Shown here: positions 30,639 through 40,143 of the stretch, in pieces
Layout of the letters: every line of letters begins with the position of its first letter
How positions within the stretch are numbered: position 1 is the stretch's first letter
Translations under genes and position numbers: made by a program
The notes under the pieces: model-generated
Database searches by the model: none
What the model saw: only the letters and a program-made list of their open reading frames with translations
Told to the model about the DNA's origin: nothing
From: WVYX01 sp039586815
GTDB taxonomy: Bacteria > Gemmatimonadota > Gemmatimonadetes > Gemmatimonadales > GWC2-71-9
Length of the DNA: 64,000 nt
Reading direction: 5' to 3'
Assembly (NCBI GenBank): GCA_039586815.1
Contig: JBDHJR010000009.1
Location: forward strand, 1-64,000

Positions 30639-33600
30639 GTGTCCTGCCGCTGCGTAGCGCTTGCACTGACGACCGCGATCCTCGTGGCGGCTCCGCTCGT
30701 GGCACAGGAGCCGCGCGCTCCGGAGCCGCGGCTGCGCATCCAGCTGTCTGACCAGCCGCTCGCCCTGATAGGTAATGTGGCACTCAAGCCCGGCGGGTGG
30801 TTGGGGCCTCGCACCACCCCCGAGCTGGTGGGTCAGCGCTGGGCGGCCGAAACCAGGGCGCTCGCTGCCCGCCGCACGGTGGCCCGGTACCAGGCGCGCG
30901 TCATGGCCGCGCTGTCGCCGCCCGCCCCGGCGCCACGCGACACCGCCCGGCGGCGCATACCGATCCCACGGCCGGAGGAGGTGGCCGAGCCCCTGGAGGT
31001 GGAGGAGGAGCCGGCGACGCTCGAGGCGCTGGGGCGCTACGCCGACCTGGGGCTCGATCTCCAAGCGCGGCTGGTGATGAAGTTCGATCGGCTGCGCAAC
31101 GAGCGCTGTACCGCTGCCGACGTCAACACCCCCGGCTCGGGGTGCCAGGGCGGGTTTCCCACGCCGAGCTTCGACGAGGATTTCCGGGTGCTTGCCGGCG
31201 GCATCGTAGCCGAGCGGTTTCACGTCAACGTGGACTTCGACACGAAGCGGGAGTTCACGATCAACAACACCATCAACTTCTGGTACCAGGGGCTGGAGGA
31301 CGAGATCGTGCGCCGCGTGGAGGTGGGCAACGTCACCTTCCGTGCGCCGCCGTTCCGCTACATCACCGCCGCCATACCGGCCAACTCGTTCGGTGTTCAA
31401 GTCGAGGCGCAGCTGGGCCCGGTGGACCTAAGCAGCATCTTCGCGCAGCAGAAGGGCTCGGCGGTGCGCACCCGCACCTTCCGCGTGGGTGATGCGACCA
31501 CGCAGCCGGTTTCGTTCGAGGCGCGCGACCTGGATTTCGAGAGCGGGCGCTTCTTCTTCGTGGTGCCTCCGCTCGCGCTGCCCGATTACCCGGCGATCGA
31601 CGCGCTCAACATCGTGCCCGAGTTCCTGCCGGACACACTGCGGCCCACGGGGGTGCGGGTATACCGCCTGCGGGCCCAGGTGGGACGCGACGAGGACAAC
31701 CCCAATCTGGGTGGGATCGAGGCCGTGGCGTTGCGCAGCGACAGCCCGCAGCGGGTAGGGCCGTTCAGCTGGGAGCTGCTGGTGGAGGGTAGCGACTACT
31801 ACCTGGATCCGTCGGGTGTATGGTTCGCCCTCGCCAATCGGCTAGGCACTGACGACTTCGTCGCCGTATCCTACACGCGGGCCTCGGGCGACACGGTGGG
31901 CACGTTCCCCGCGGTGAACGGGGCGGGCGACACGCTGCAGCTCGTGTATGAGCCGCGCCGCGGGTCGGAGGTCCCCACCTACTTCCACGAGATGCGCAAT
32001 GCGTACCGCATCGGCGGGAGCGGCATCACGCGGGAGACGATTCGTCTGTCCATCGTGGTGAACGAGTCGGAGCAGCCGCTGGGCTCTAGAGGCACTTATC
32101 TGTCGACCCTGGGGCTGGCGGTGACCGTCGATCCGTCGACCATCGACCAGTTCAACCGCGTCTTCCCCCGGACCCGCGATCCCAACAACGGGGAGCCGGT
32201 GCGGGACTTATTCGTGATGTTCCCGCACCTCACGCCGTTCGCCGACAGCGCGGTGCTCGCGCCAAGGGACCGCAACGACTCGCTGTATAGCACGCCTACG
32301 TACCTGCTGGTGAGCGAGGCGCCGCCGCCCCTGTTCCACCTCAGGTTCGACTACGAAGCGAGCGGCGCGGGAGACCGTTCCACGCTGAGCCTGGGGGCGC
32401 TCCAGGTGCGGGATTTCAGCGAGAAGCTGTTCATCGGTGAGCGCGAGTTGGTGCGCGGGCGTGACTATGAGATCGACTACGAGCTGGGCCAGGTGCTGTT
32501 CTACAACCCGGACTCGCTGTTCCCGGGGCCCACCGAGATCCGGACGCAGTTCGAGGAGAACCAGCTGTTCGACTTCGCGCCCAAGACCATCTTCGGGCTC
32601 GCCGGCACCTACAACCTGGGGCCCGAGAGCCGGATCCACGCAATCGGGCTGTTTCAGCGTGACCGCACCAGCTTGACCCGACCGCAGTTGGGGTTCGAGC
32701 CCCAGGCGGGCTTCATGGGCGGGCTGGGCGCGGAGCTGCGGTTTCGTGGCGAGGGGCTCACCCGGGTGCTGGACGCCCTGCCGCTGATCGAGACGACCGT
32801 TCCATCGCGGTTGGACGTCACCGGTGAGGTAGCCGTATCCAACCCGAACCCTAACAGCACCGGCATCGCCTACATCGAGGACTTCCAGCAGGAGGCCGCG
32901 TTCAAAGTCCCCCTGGTGGAGCGCGAGTTCCAGTTGGGCAGCACGCCGTCTTCGGGCCACGGGCTGCCGCCGAGCTACCTCGACCCGGCGGGCCAGTTCA
33001 CCGACCAGGACGCGGTGCCGCTGGTGTGGCAGAATCTGGTGCGCACACCGTCGGGCTTGGTCGAGTTCCGGCCGCAGGACATCGACAGCTCCATCGTGCT
33101 CACGGGCACCGGCATCGCAATCGAGCCGACCCTGTGGCTCACCCTCAAGCCCGATACGGTGGGCGGCGCTCCCGATCCCGAGACCGGCGCGCCCCGGTGG
33201 TTCCTGCCCCACACGGCGGGACCACGGTGGCGCAGTCTCACTCAGCCCTTCGGCTTCGGCTCCGGCGTGGGCATCGACCTCTCGCGCTCGGAATTCGTCG
33301 AATTCTGGGTGCTGGAGGACGCCGAGCTGAAGGGCCGACAACAGAATGCCATGCTGGTGATCGACCTCGGCACGGTGTTCGAGGACGTGGCGGGGCCCGC
33401 ACCGACCTCGTTCCAGGTGCAGGGGGCTGACACGCTGTTCAGTGGTCTGCAGTTCGAGGGGGCCGGCAGCCTCGACGCCGAGCGGGATCCGCTCACAGCG
33501 GTGTACAACGCGCTGACCGACGATCTGGGGATCCGCGGGGATCTGGTCGGCACGATCCTAAACGAGACCAGCGGCGAGGTGCTCAACGACTTTCCGCTGT

Positions 33601-36600
33601 GCAGCGTGGAGGACATCGCGGGCGTGCCCTCGCTCTTGCTCGGCAACCTGCGAGCTGCCTGCACGCGGCGCAACCGGCGCCTCGACACCGAGGATCTCGA
33701 CGGCGACAACCGCCTGGACCTGGCGGTGGGCGCCACCGCCGAGGACTTCCTGCGCTACACCTTCTCTATCGGCGATACCCGCTACTTCGTGAAGGAGGGA
33801 GTGACGCACCTGGACGAGCAGGGGCGTCCCATGACGTGGCGGCTCTACCGCATCCCGATGCGCCTCGACTCGCTCCAGGTGGGCCAGCCAAACCTGCGGC
33901 AGATCGAAGCCATGCGCCTGACGCTCGTGACACCCGACGTCGGCGCGGTGGAGGAGGAGTTCTGGGTCACGCTGGCACGGATGCGCTTCGTAGGAGCGCC
34001 GTGGGTCAAGCGCGCCGACACTCCCATCGCCGGAATCTCGGGGAGCACCGGCGAGCTCCACGGCGAGGTGAACGCCGCGACCGTCAGCACCGAAGACGAG
34101 CAGCTGGGCTACGAGTCGCCGCCAGGCACGGCCGACCTGCCGGCGGAGACCAGCGAAGCTCTGCAGATCGGCGTTACGCAGGTGAACGAGAAGTCCCTTC
34201 GTGTTGTCGCCGAAGATCTGAGAGGCGGGGAGCGGGCCGAGGCGCTGGTGCGGTTCAGCGCGGACGCGGACAGGAACTTCCTGCCCTATCGGCGGCTGCG
34301 GGTGTGGGCGCGCGGGCGGGGGACAGGATGGGCCGAGGGAGACCTGCAGTTCTTCATCAAGGTCGGGCAGAACGAGAACAACTTCTACATGTACCGAGCG
34401 CCGGCGCGAACCGACAGCTGGGAACCGGAGGTGGTTGTGGACCTGAAGCGCTGGCTCGACCTGCGTGCGCAGATCGAGTCGGCGTGGCTCGCGGGGACGC
34501 CGCCCACGGGCGCAGCCGAGTGCGGCGGCGACTCCACGGCGTACGTGGCCTGCGATGGGCCCTACCTGGTGCACGTGAGGGACCCCGGGGTCTCCCCCCC
34601 TAACCTGGCACGTGTGTCGGAGATCGCGGCAGGTATCCTCCGGGTGCAGGAGACCGCCGCCGTGGCAATGGCCGAGCTGTGGGTGAACGACATCCGGCTG
34701 GATGACGTCGTGGGGGACGCGGGCATTGCGACTGCGATCGACGTGCGCCTCGCCGCTGCCGACGTTGCGGAGTTCGACTTCGGGTACTCGATGCGCGACG
34801 ACCGCTTCCACCAGTTCGACCAGCGCCCGAGCTACGTGACGGACGCGGCCATGCGCTTTGCGATGCTGTTCCGCGCCGACAAGCTGCTGCCGCAGTCATG
34901 GGGTCTGAGCGTGCCGTTCACGCTGCGCTACGCCAAGACAAGCGCGGACCCGTTCTTCCTGCAGAACACCGACGTCCTGGCCGATCAGCTGACCAATCTG
35001 CGCCAGCCAAAGGGATCGGTGACCTCGTGGGACGTCACCGTGCGGCGCGTGAAGCGCGGTGAGACAGCGATCGAGCGAACGCTGGTTGATCCGGTGACCG
35101 TGCAGGTGCGCGGCGAGAAGGCGTCCGATGCGACGTCGTTCACGAGCGCGCAGACCCGCAACAAGGGCGCGCGGGTGGCATACGACAACGTGCCCGGTGC
35201 CAAGACGGTGCAGGGGGCGCCGGCTTTCCTCATCAATCTGGTGAACTCGCTGCCCGACTGGATCAGCGAGAGCGAGTTCGGCAAGGCGCTGCGCGGCTCC
35301 CGTCTGCGGTGGAATCCGTTTCGATTCAGCTTTGCTTCGACGTTCACCAACAACCGTACCGACCGAAACACCTTCCGGGTGCCGGTGCAGCTCGAGGCCG
35401 ACACGGCACAGAGCCCGCTGCCCAGCATCGTGCACACATGGCGCAACGAGCTCGGCTTCGACTTCCGGCCCTACTCGTCGTTCGCGATCCGCCTCAACTG
35501 GGCGAGCACGCGCGACCTGCAGGACTACGGAGATTCCACCGTCACCGGTCGGCTTCTCGAGGAGGAGCGCGGCGGGCTGTTCGGATGGGACATCGGGTTC
35601 GAGCGGTGGCGCACGCTCACGACCGGGCTGAACGTGGCGCCGGTCGTGAGCAGCTGGCTGCGACCGCGCTTCGTGTTCACGACGCGCTACTACTTCACGC
35701 GCGACCCGAACCAGAGGGTGCCGGTGGCTACGGCCGACTCGACGCTCAAGCCGCCGGAGACGCTGGGCAACGCGCGTCACGCCGAGGTCGGCGCGTCGCT
35801 CGACCTGGCACGGCTGGTTCGGGGGATCGCAGGGGATTCGGGCACCGTCACCAGCATCTTCGCCATCTTTCTACCGGGCGACGTCACGTTCGCGCGGGAC
35901 CTGCGGTCCAGTTTCGACCGCGCAGCGTTCAGCGCGGATCTCGGGTATCGCCTGGCGCTGGGAGGGCTGCAGTCGTTCCGCACCCAGGACGGCGTGCCGG
36001 CTACCGCGACCGGCGACCTCGAGAGCTTGATCTGGGGAGGCGGCCTGCGCCTCCCGTTGGGGGGTCTGTTCCGCCTGAGCTATCGCAACCTGACCAACAC
36101 GGTGTGGTCCCGCCGCGGGGACACGCAGCTGCAGGTCGTGCAACGCAGCCGCGAGTGGCCCTCGATGAACTTCTCCTGGGCGTACAGCCCCTCTTCGGGC
36201 ATTCGCGCGGTGATCTCGAGCGTCTCGGCGGGTCTGCAGTATCGTATCGTCCGGGCCTCGAGCGTGCAGCCGATTTCCGCGCTGGGCGGGAGCGATAGCG
36301 TGGTCGTCGAGAACAACTCCAGGTTCCTGACTCCCACGCTCACGCTGTCGTGGTCGCCGGGCATCACAACGGCCGTGCAGTTCACCAATGCCAGGACGGA
36401 GACCGTCACCTCCGGCAACCTGACCGAGAGCGAGCAAAGTACTTGGGGGGCGAGTGCGAATTTTGGGTGGAACCTCCCCACGAGCTTCGTGCGCTCCGGC
36501 AATCGCGTCCAGACGACCATCGCGTTTAATTCCTCTACCCAGGCGGTCTGCATCCTGCAGGTCGGCGCCCAGTCGTGCCGCACGGTGTCGGACAGCCGAC

Positions 36601-36767
36601 GGGATCAGCTGGACATCCGGCTGGACACGGGTTTCACGCAGAGCCTGCGGGGGGGAATGACCTTCAGTTACGTGCTGACGGACCAGCGACACACGTCGCA
36701 AACCCTGTCCCAGATCCTGTTCACGATCTACGCGGACATCAACTTCATCACGGGCCAGGTACGATGA
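30639..36767 (+). CDS. SprA/Sov-like giant outer-membrane protein
   Basis: 2042 residues. The signal peptide (SCRCVALALTTAILVAAPLVA) ends in an Ala-Gln site. Family marks of SprA, the type IX secretion translocon of Bacteroidetes, are clear: GRDYEIDYELGQVLFYNPDSL then TEIRTQFEENQLF (about residues 608-645), the linker TTVPSRLDVTGEVA followed by GIAYIEDFQQEAAF (about 725-755, corresponding to PSxVxVTGExA / YIDDFE), and long runs of alternating amphipathic strands to the C-terminus. SprA is about 2400 residues with a very large barrel, so this is a somewhat shorter member. GTG start follows AGG at 30631. No PorV, GldK-N, or C-terminal sorting domain gene lies in the window, so a complete T9SS is not shown. 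Followed in ATGA overlap by a glutaminyl-cyclase-like gene. Confidence 0.8.
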   Translation: MSCRCVALALTTAILVAAPLVAQEPRAPEPRLRIQLSDQPLALIGNVALKPGGWLGPRTTPELVGQRWAAETRALAARRTVARYQARVMAALSPPAPAPRDTARRRIPIPRPEEVAEPLEVEEEPATLEALGRYADLGLDLQARLVMKFDRLRNERCTAADVNTPGSGCQGGFPTPSFDEDFRVLAGGIVAERFHVNVDFDTKREFTINNTINFWYQGLEDEIVRRVEVGNVTFRAPPFRYITAAIPANSFGVQVEAQLGPVDLSSIFAQQKGSAVRTRTFRVGDATTQPVSFEARDLDFESGRFFFVVPPLALPDYPAIDALNIVPEFLPDTLRPTGVRVYRLRAQVGRDEDNPNLGGIEAVALRSDSPQRVGPFSWELLVEGSDYYLDPSGVWFALANRLGTDDFVAVSYTRASGDTVGTFPAVNGAGDTLQLVYEPRRGSEVPTYFHEMRNAYRIGGSGITRETIRLSIVVNESEQPLGSRGTYLSTLGLAVTVDPSTIDQFNRVFPRTRDPNNGEPVRDLFVMFPHLTPFADSAVLAPRDRNDSLYSTPTYLLVSEAPPPLFHLRFDYEASGAGDRSTLSLGALQVRDFSEKLFIGERELVRGRDYEIDYELGQVLFYNPDSLFPGPTEIRTQFEENQLFDFAPKTIFGLAGTYNLGPESRIHAIGLFQRDRTSLTRPQLGFEPQAGFMGGLGAELRFRGEGLTRVLDALPLIETTVPSRLDVTGEVAVSNPNPNSTGIAYIEDFQQEAAFKVPLVEREFQLGSTPSSGHGLPPSYLDPAGQFTDQDAVPLVWQNLVRTPSGLVEFRPQDIDSSIVLTGTGIAIEPTLWLTLKPDTVGGAPDPETGAPRWFLPHTAGPRWRSLTQPFGFGSGVGIDLSRSEFVEFWVLEDAELKGRQQNAMLVIDLGTVFEDVAGPAPTSFQVQGADTLFSGLQFEGAGSLDAERDPLTAVYNALTDDLGIRGDLVGTILNETSGEVLNDFPLCSVEDIAGVPSLLLGNLRAACTRRNRRLDTEDLDGDNRLDLAVGATAEDFLRYTFSIGDTRYFVKEGVTHLDEQGRPMTWRLYRIPMRLDSLQVGQPNLRQIEAMRLTLVTPDVGAVEEEFWVTLARMRFVGAPWVKRADTPIAGISGSTGELHGEVNAATVSTEDEQLGYESPPGTADLPAETSEALQIGVTQVNEKSLRVVAEDLRGGERAEALVRFSADADRNFLPYRRLRVWARGRGTGWAEGDLQFFIKVGQNENNFYMYRAPARTDSWEPEVVVDLKRWLDLRAQIESAWLAGTPPTGAAECGGDSTAYVACDGPYLVHVRDPGVSPPNLARVSEIAAGILRVQETAAVAMAELWVNDIRLDDVVGDAGIATAIDVRLAAADVAEFDFGYSMRDDRFHQFDQRPSYVTDAAMRFAMLFRADKLLPQSWGLSVPFTLRYAKTSADPFFLQNTDVLADQLTNLRQPKGSVTSWDVTVRRVKRGETAIERTLVDPVTVQVRGEKASDATSFTSAQTRNKGARVAYDNVPGAKTVQGAPAFLINLVNSLPDWISESEFGKALRGSRLRWNPFRFSFASTFTNNRTDRNTFRVPVQLEADTAQSPLPSIVHTWRNELGFDFRPYSSFAIRLNWASTRDLQDYGDSTVTGRLLEEERGGLFGWDIGFERWRTLTTGLNVAPVVSSWLRPRFVFTTRYYFTRDPNQRVPVATADSTLKPPETLGNARHAEVGASLDLARLVRGIAGDSGTVTSIFAIFLPGDVTFARDLRSSFDRAAFSADLGYRLALGGLQSFRTQDGVPATATGDLESLIWGGGLRLPLGGLFRLSYRNLTNTVWSRRGDTQLQVVQRSREWPSMNFSWAYSPSSGIRAVISSVSAGLQYRIVRASSVQPISALGGSDSVVVENNSRFLTPTLTLSWSPGITTAVQFTNARTETVTSGNLTESEQSTWGASANFGWNLPTSFVRSGNRVQTTIAFNSSTQAVCILQVGAQSCRTVSDSRRDQLDIRLDTGFTQSLRGGMTFSYVLTDQRHTSQTLSQILFTIYADINFITGQVR

Positions 36768-37651
36768 GGTGGATCGCAGGTGTGATTCTGGCGGCCATCG
36801 GCTGTGGCGCCGGGGGCGGCGCGCCGCGGGAATTCGACGGTGAAGCGGCGCTCGGATACGTTGAGACGCAGCTGGCTTTCGGACCGCGCATTCCCAACAC
36901 GGAAGGGCACCGCAGGACTGGTGACTGGATCCTGGAGCAGCTGCGCCAGCGTGCCGACTCCGTGGAGGTGCAGGAGTTCACGCATGTCACGCTCGAGGGC
37001 GACACGCTCGAGCTGCGCAACTTCATTGGCCGATTCCGGCCCGAAGTCGGCGAGCGCATTCTCTACCTCGCTCACTGGGACACGCGGCCCCGGGCGGACA
37101 ATGACGCCAACCTGGGCCGGCAGCGCATGCCGGTGCCGGGTGCCAACGACGGTGCGTCGGGCGTGGCCGTGCTGCTGGGCGTGGCCGATGTGCTGCAGCA
37201 ACGTCCTTCGGACTTCGGAGTGGATCTGGTGTTCGTGGACGGCGAGGACTTCGGCGACTTCGCACGGGGCGCGGACGTGCTCCTCGGCTCGCGCCACTAC
37301 GCTGCGAGCGTCGATCCCGATGCCTTCCCGCTGTACGCCGTCGTGTGGGACATGGTGGGCGACCGTGACCTGGAGATCTTCCAGGAGGGCAACTCCGTGA
37401 CCCGGGCGCCGGAGGTAGTGACCCGGGTGTGGAACCGGGCTCACGAGCTGGGCTACCGCCGGGTTTTCCAATCCTCGGTGCGCTACTCCATGACCGATGA
37501 CCACATCCCGTTGCTCGACGTGGGCATTCGTGCGATCGACGTGATCGACTTCGAGTATCCGCACTGGCACACCGCCGACGACACGCTGGACAAGGTGAGC
37601 GCCGCCTCGCTCCAGATCGTGGGAGACGTCGCGGTGGCGCTGCTGCGCTAG
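36764..37651 (+). CDS. Glutaminyl-peptide cyclotransferase-like M28 lipoprotein
   Basis: 295-residue exported protein of the M28 fold. The lipobox AIGC puts the lipidated Cys at 14, so it is a membrane-bound periplasmic protein. Metal-site segments are AHWDTRPRAD (His104, Asp106), PGANDGASG (Asp129), VFVDGEDFGDF (Glu161-Asp162), MTDDHIPLLDVG (Asp245/246, His247) and PHWHTADDT (His269). DDHIPLL and WHTADD resemble the active-site region of animal glutaminyl cyclase (DDHIPF, WHTMDD), which makes pyroglutamate from N-terminal Gln, and distinguish it from simple aminopeptidases. The second acidic residue of the usual GEE is Asp here. The start overlaps the SprA-like stop as ATGA. An aminopeptidase role is the alternative. 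Confidence 0.75.
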   Translation: MRWIAGVILAAIGCGAGGGAPREFDGEAALGYVETQLAFGPRIPNTEGHRRTGDWILEQLRQRADSVEVQEFTHVTLEGDTLELRNFIGRFRPEVGERILYLAHWDTRPRADNDANLGRQRMPVPGANDGASGVAVLLGVADVLQQRPSDFGVDLVFVDGEDFGDFARGADVLLGSRHYAASVDPDAFPLYAVVWDMVGDRDLEIFQEGNSVTRAPEVVTRVWNRAHELGYRRVFQSSVRYSMTDDHIPLLDVGIRAIDVIDFEYPHWHTADDTLDKVSAASLQIVGDVAVALLR

Positions 37652-37722
37652 CCGCGCGACGATCCGACCACACCACGGCCGGAACGGTTATGCGCTGCTG
37701 CATCGGGCCCGCAGCGTGAGCC

Positions 37723-38343
37723 GTGTCCTCCTCCGACGACAAGCGAGCGGGCCTGATCCTGCTCAGCCTGGCCGCCGCCGGCTTGCTGGTCAGGGTGCTC
37801 TTGGCCCCCGCGACCCCGGTGGGGGCGGTGGCGTATCGGGAGGTCGGCGCGGCGCGACCCGAGCGAGATTCTCTGGCCGAGCAGGCGGCGCGAATTGCGC
37901 GTCCCCTGGGTCGCGACGAGAAGCTCGACGTGGACCGGGCGCCCGCGTCGGAGCTCGCCCGGCTGCCCCGCATCGGGCCGGCGCTCGCCGCGCGCATCGT
38001 AGAGGATCGGGAGCAACGAGGTCCGTTTGGCTCCCTGGAGGCGCTGGACCGCGTGGCGGGTGTTGGACCGGCAGTGCTCGACGCGGTGCGCCGCCACGCG
38101 ACCTTCTCCACGCCGCCATCCGCCACCTCGGAAGCGTCCCAAGTGCCAGAGATTGTGACGCTTAACACTGCTTCTGCCCAGCAGCTCGCTAGACTTCCCG
38201 CCATTGGGCCAGTCAAAGCCCGGGCGATCGTCGAGGATCGGCGGCGCCGCGGGCCGTTTCGTCGGCTGGAGGAGCTCACTAGGGTGTCGGGCATCGGGCA
38301 AGCGACCGTGGAGCGCTTGCGGGGGTTGGTTCGCGTACCTTGA
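37723..38343 (+). CDS. ComEA-like protein with two helix-hairpin-helix domains
   Basis: 206 residues. An N-terminal hydrophobic segment (about 9-27, GLILLSLAAAGLLVRVLLA) anchors the protein, and two HhH modules follow: LDVDRAPASELARLPRIGPALAARIVEDREQRGPFGSLEAL without a break, and LNTASAQQLARLPAIGPVKARAIVEDRRRRGPFRRLEEL. Each has the GIG/PxIG hairpin that binds DNA backbone. ComEA proteins bind incoming DNA in the periplasm during natural transformation; most have one HhH pair. The next genes are pilB-pilT-pilC, so a pilus-linked DNA-uptake role is plausible. The GTG start is 71 bases after the cyclase-like gene. Confidence 0.75.
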   Translation: MSSSDDKRAGLILLSLAAAGLLVRVLLAPATPVGAVAYREVGAARPERDSLAEQAARIARPLGRDEKLDVDRAPASELARLPRIGPALAARIVEDREQRGPFGSLEALDRVAGVGPAVLDAVRRHATFSTPPSATSEASQVPEIVTLNTASAQQLARLPAIGPVKARAIVEDRRRRGPFRRLEELTRVSGIGQATVERLRGLVRVP

Positions 38344-38433
38344 CACCCTTTAGGGTGGTCATACTTTTGACCGTTACTTCGTTGCGCCCAAAGGACTTGC
38401 AGTGATCTTCGACGTTTCCCACCACGGCAGTAC

Positions 38434-40140
38434 ATGACGACGGCCCCAGCAAGCACCGAGCGTCTTGGCGACCTGCTCATTCGCGAAGGGCTGATCACGC
38501 GCGAGCAGCTGGCTCAGGCCCTGGAGCAGCAGCAGGAGTCGGGCATGCGGTTGGGCTACACCCTGGTCAAGCTGGGGATGGTCCAGGAGATCGAGATCAC
38601 CAAGATGCTGGCCCGGCAGTACCGGGTGCCGGCCGTCGACCTGTCCCGCTTCGAGGTCGACGAGAAGATCATCAAGCTGATTCCCAGTGAGGTCGCTCTG
38701 CGGCACACCGTGCTGCCGCTGAAGCGCGAGGCCCGCATGCTCACCGTGGCGATGGCGGACCCGACCAACCACAGCGTGCTCGACGACCTCAAGTTCATCA
38801 CGCGGTTCGACATCTTCCCGGTCATCGCGGGCGAGTACACGCTGCGCACGTCGATCGAGAAGTACTACGAGCAGACCGACGCACAGCTCGAGACCCTCCT
38901 CAAGGACATGGAGGAGGAAGACCTCGAGATCGTCGAGGAAGAGGAGGACGAAGAGGGCGCGGCGGCCCAGATCGCCGACGACGCTCCGGTTGTGAAGCTG
39001 ATCAATGGCATCATGACCGATGCCGTGAAGCGCGGCGCGAGCGACATCCACATCGAGCCGTTCGAGAAGGAGATCCGCGTGCGGTACCGCGTGGACGGCT
39101 CGCTGCTGGAGGTAATGAAGCCCCCCGTGAAGCTGAAGGCGGCGCTCACCAGCCGCGTGAAGATCATGTCCAACTTGAACATCGCCGAGCGACGGGTGCC
39201 TCAGGACGGGCGCATCAAGATGAAGATGGGGAACAAGGTCATCGACTTCCGCGTCTCCACCCTGCCCGTGATCTTCGGCGAGAAGATCGTGCTGCGAATC
39301 CTCGACAAGGGGAATTTGACCCTCGACCTGACGAAGTTCGGGTTCGAGCCCAAGGCCGAGAAGGACCTCATGCGCAACATCCTGAACCCCTACGGCATGG
39401 TGCTGGTCACCGGCCCGACGGGCTCGGGGAAGACGACCACGCTGTACTCTGCGTTGTCGCGCGTGAACAACATAGACGTGAACATCATGACCGCAGAGGA
39501 CCCCGTGGAGTACAATATCCACGGGATCAATCAGGTCCTGGTGCGCAACGAGATCGGGATGACGTTCGCGGCGGCGTTGAAGGCGTTTCTGCGGCAGGAC
39601 CCGAACATCATCATGGTGGGAGAGATCCGCGATCTCGAGACCGGCAGCATCGCGATCAAGGCAGCGCTCACCGGCCACCTGGTGCTCTCCACGCTGCACA
39701 CCAACGACGCGGCGTCCACCATCACCCGCATGATCGACATGGGCATCGAGCCGTTCAACGTAGCGAGCGCGGTCAACCTGATCGTGGCCCAGCGGCTCGT
39801 GCGGCGCGTATGCGAGAGGTGCAAGGTGGAGCACGAATACAGCGAGGAAGAGGTGGCAGCCCTGGGGATCGACGCCGAGAAGGGGGGCGAGATCCAGCTG
39901 TTCAAGGGCGAGGGCTGCGACACCTGCGGCGGAACGGGTTACAAGGGCCGGCAGGGGCTGTACGAGGTGATGGCGCTCTCACCCGAGCTGCGGCGCCAGA
40001 TCCTGCGAGGTGTCTCCTCGGATGAGCTGAAGGAAACGGCGATCAAGGAAGGGATGCTGACGCTGCGCATGGACGGCATGGTGAAGCTCCAGCGGGGTGT
40101 CACCACACTCGAAGAGGTGGTCAAGGAGACCGCGGAGTAA
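38434..40140 (+). CDS. pilB: Type IV pilus extension ATPase PilB
   Basis: 568-residue cytoplasmic hexameric ATPase that drives pilin assembly. N-terminal MshEN-type domain (GDLLIREGLITREQLAQALEQQ, PAVDLSRFEV), Asp-box region ASDIHIEPFEKEIRVRYRVDG, Walker A GPTGSGKTTT at 327-336, Asp/His boxes NIIMVGEIRDLETGSIAIKAALTGH LVLSTLHTN and a C-terminal zinc tetracysteine CERC and CDTC. An acidic linker (EEEDLEIVEEEEDEEG) lies between domains. The MshEN part may bind c-di-GMP. No strong ribosome site is seen before the ATG. It begins the pilB-pilT-pilC operon; pilT starts three bases after the stop. Confidence 0.95.
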   Translation: MTTAPASTERLGDLLIREGLITREQLAQALEQQQESGMRLGYTLVKLGMVQEIEITKMLARQYRVPAVDLSRFEVDEKIIKLIPSEVALRHTVLPLKREARMLTVAMADPTNHSVLDDLKFITRFDIFPVIAGEYTLRTSIEKYYEQTDAQLETLLKDMEEEDLEIVEEEEDEEGAAAQIADDAPVVKLINGIMTDAVKRGASDIHIEPFEKEIRVRYRVDGSLLEVMKPPVKLKAALTSRVKIMSNLNIAERRVPQDGRIKMKMGNKVIDFRVSTLPVIFGEKIVLRILDKGNLTLDLTKFGFEPKAEKDLMRNILNPYGMVLVTGPTGSGKTTTLYSALSRVNNIDVNIMTAEDPVEYNIHGINQVLVRNEIGMTFAAALKAFLRQDPNIIMVGEIRDLETGSIAIKAALTGHLVLSTLHTNDAASTITRMIDMGIEPFNVASAVNLIVAQRLVRRVCERCKVEHEYSEEEVAALGIDAEKGGEIQLFKGEGCDTCGGTGYKGRQGLYEVMALSPELRRQILRGVSSDELKETAIKEGMLTLRMDGMVKLQRGVTTLEEVVKETAE

Positions 40141-40143
40141 CCT

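Noticed and set aside
30639..37651. A complete type IX secretion locus
   Set aside because: Only the SprA-like protein is present. No PorV, GldK-N or sorting-domain proteins are seen in the window.
38344..38433. Small inverted repeats before pilB (CACCC/GGGTG and GGTCA/TGACC) as terminator or operator
   Set aside because: Five-base arms are expected by chance at this GC content and no T-run follows.
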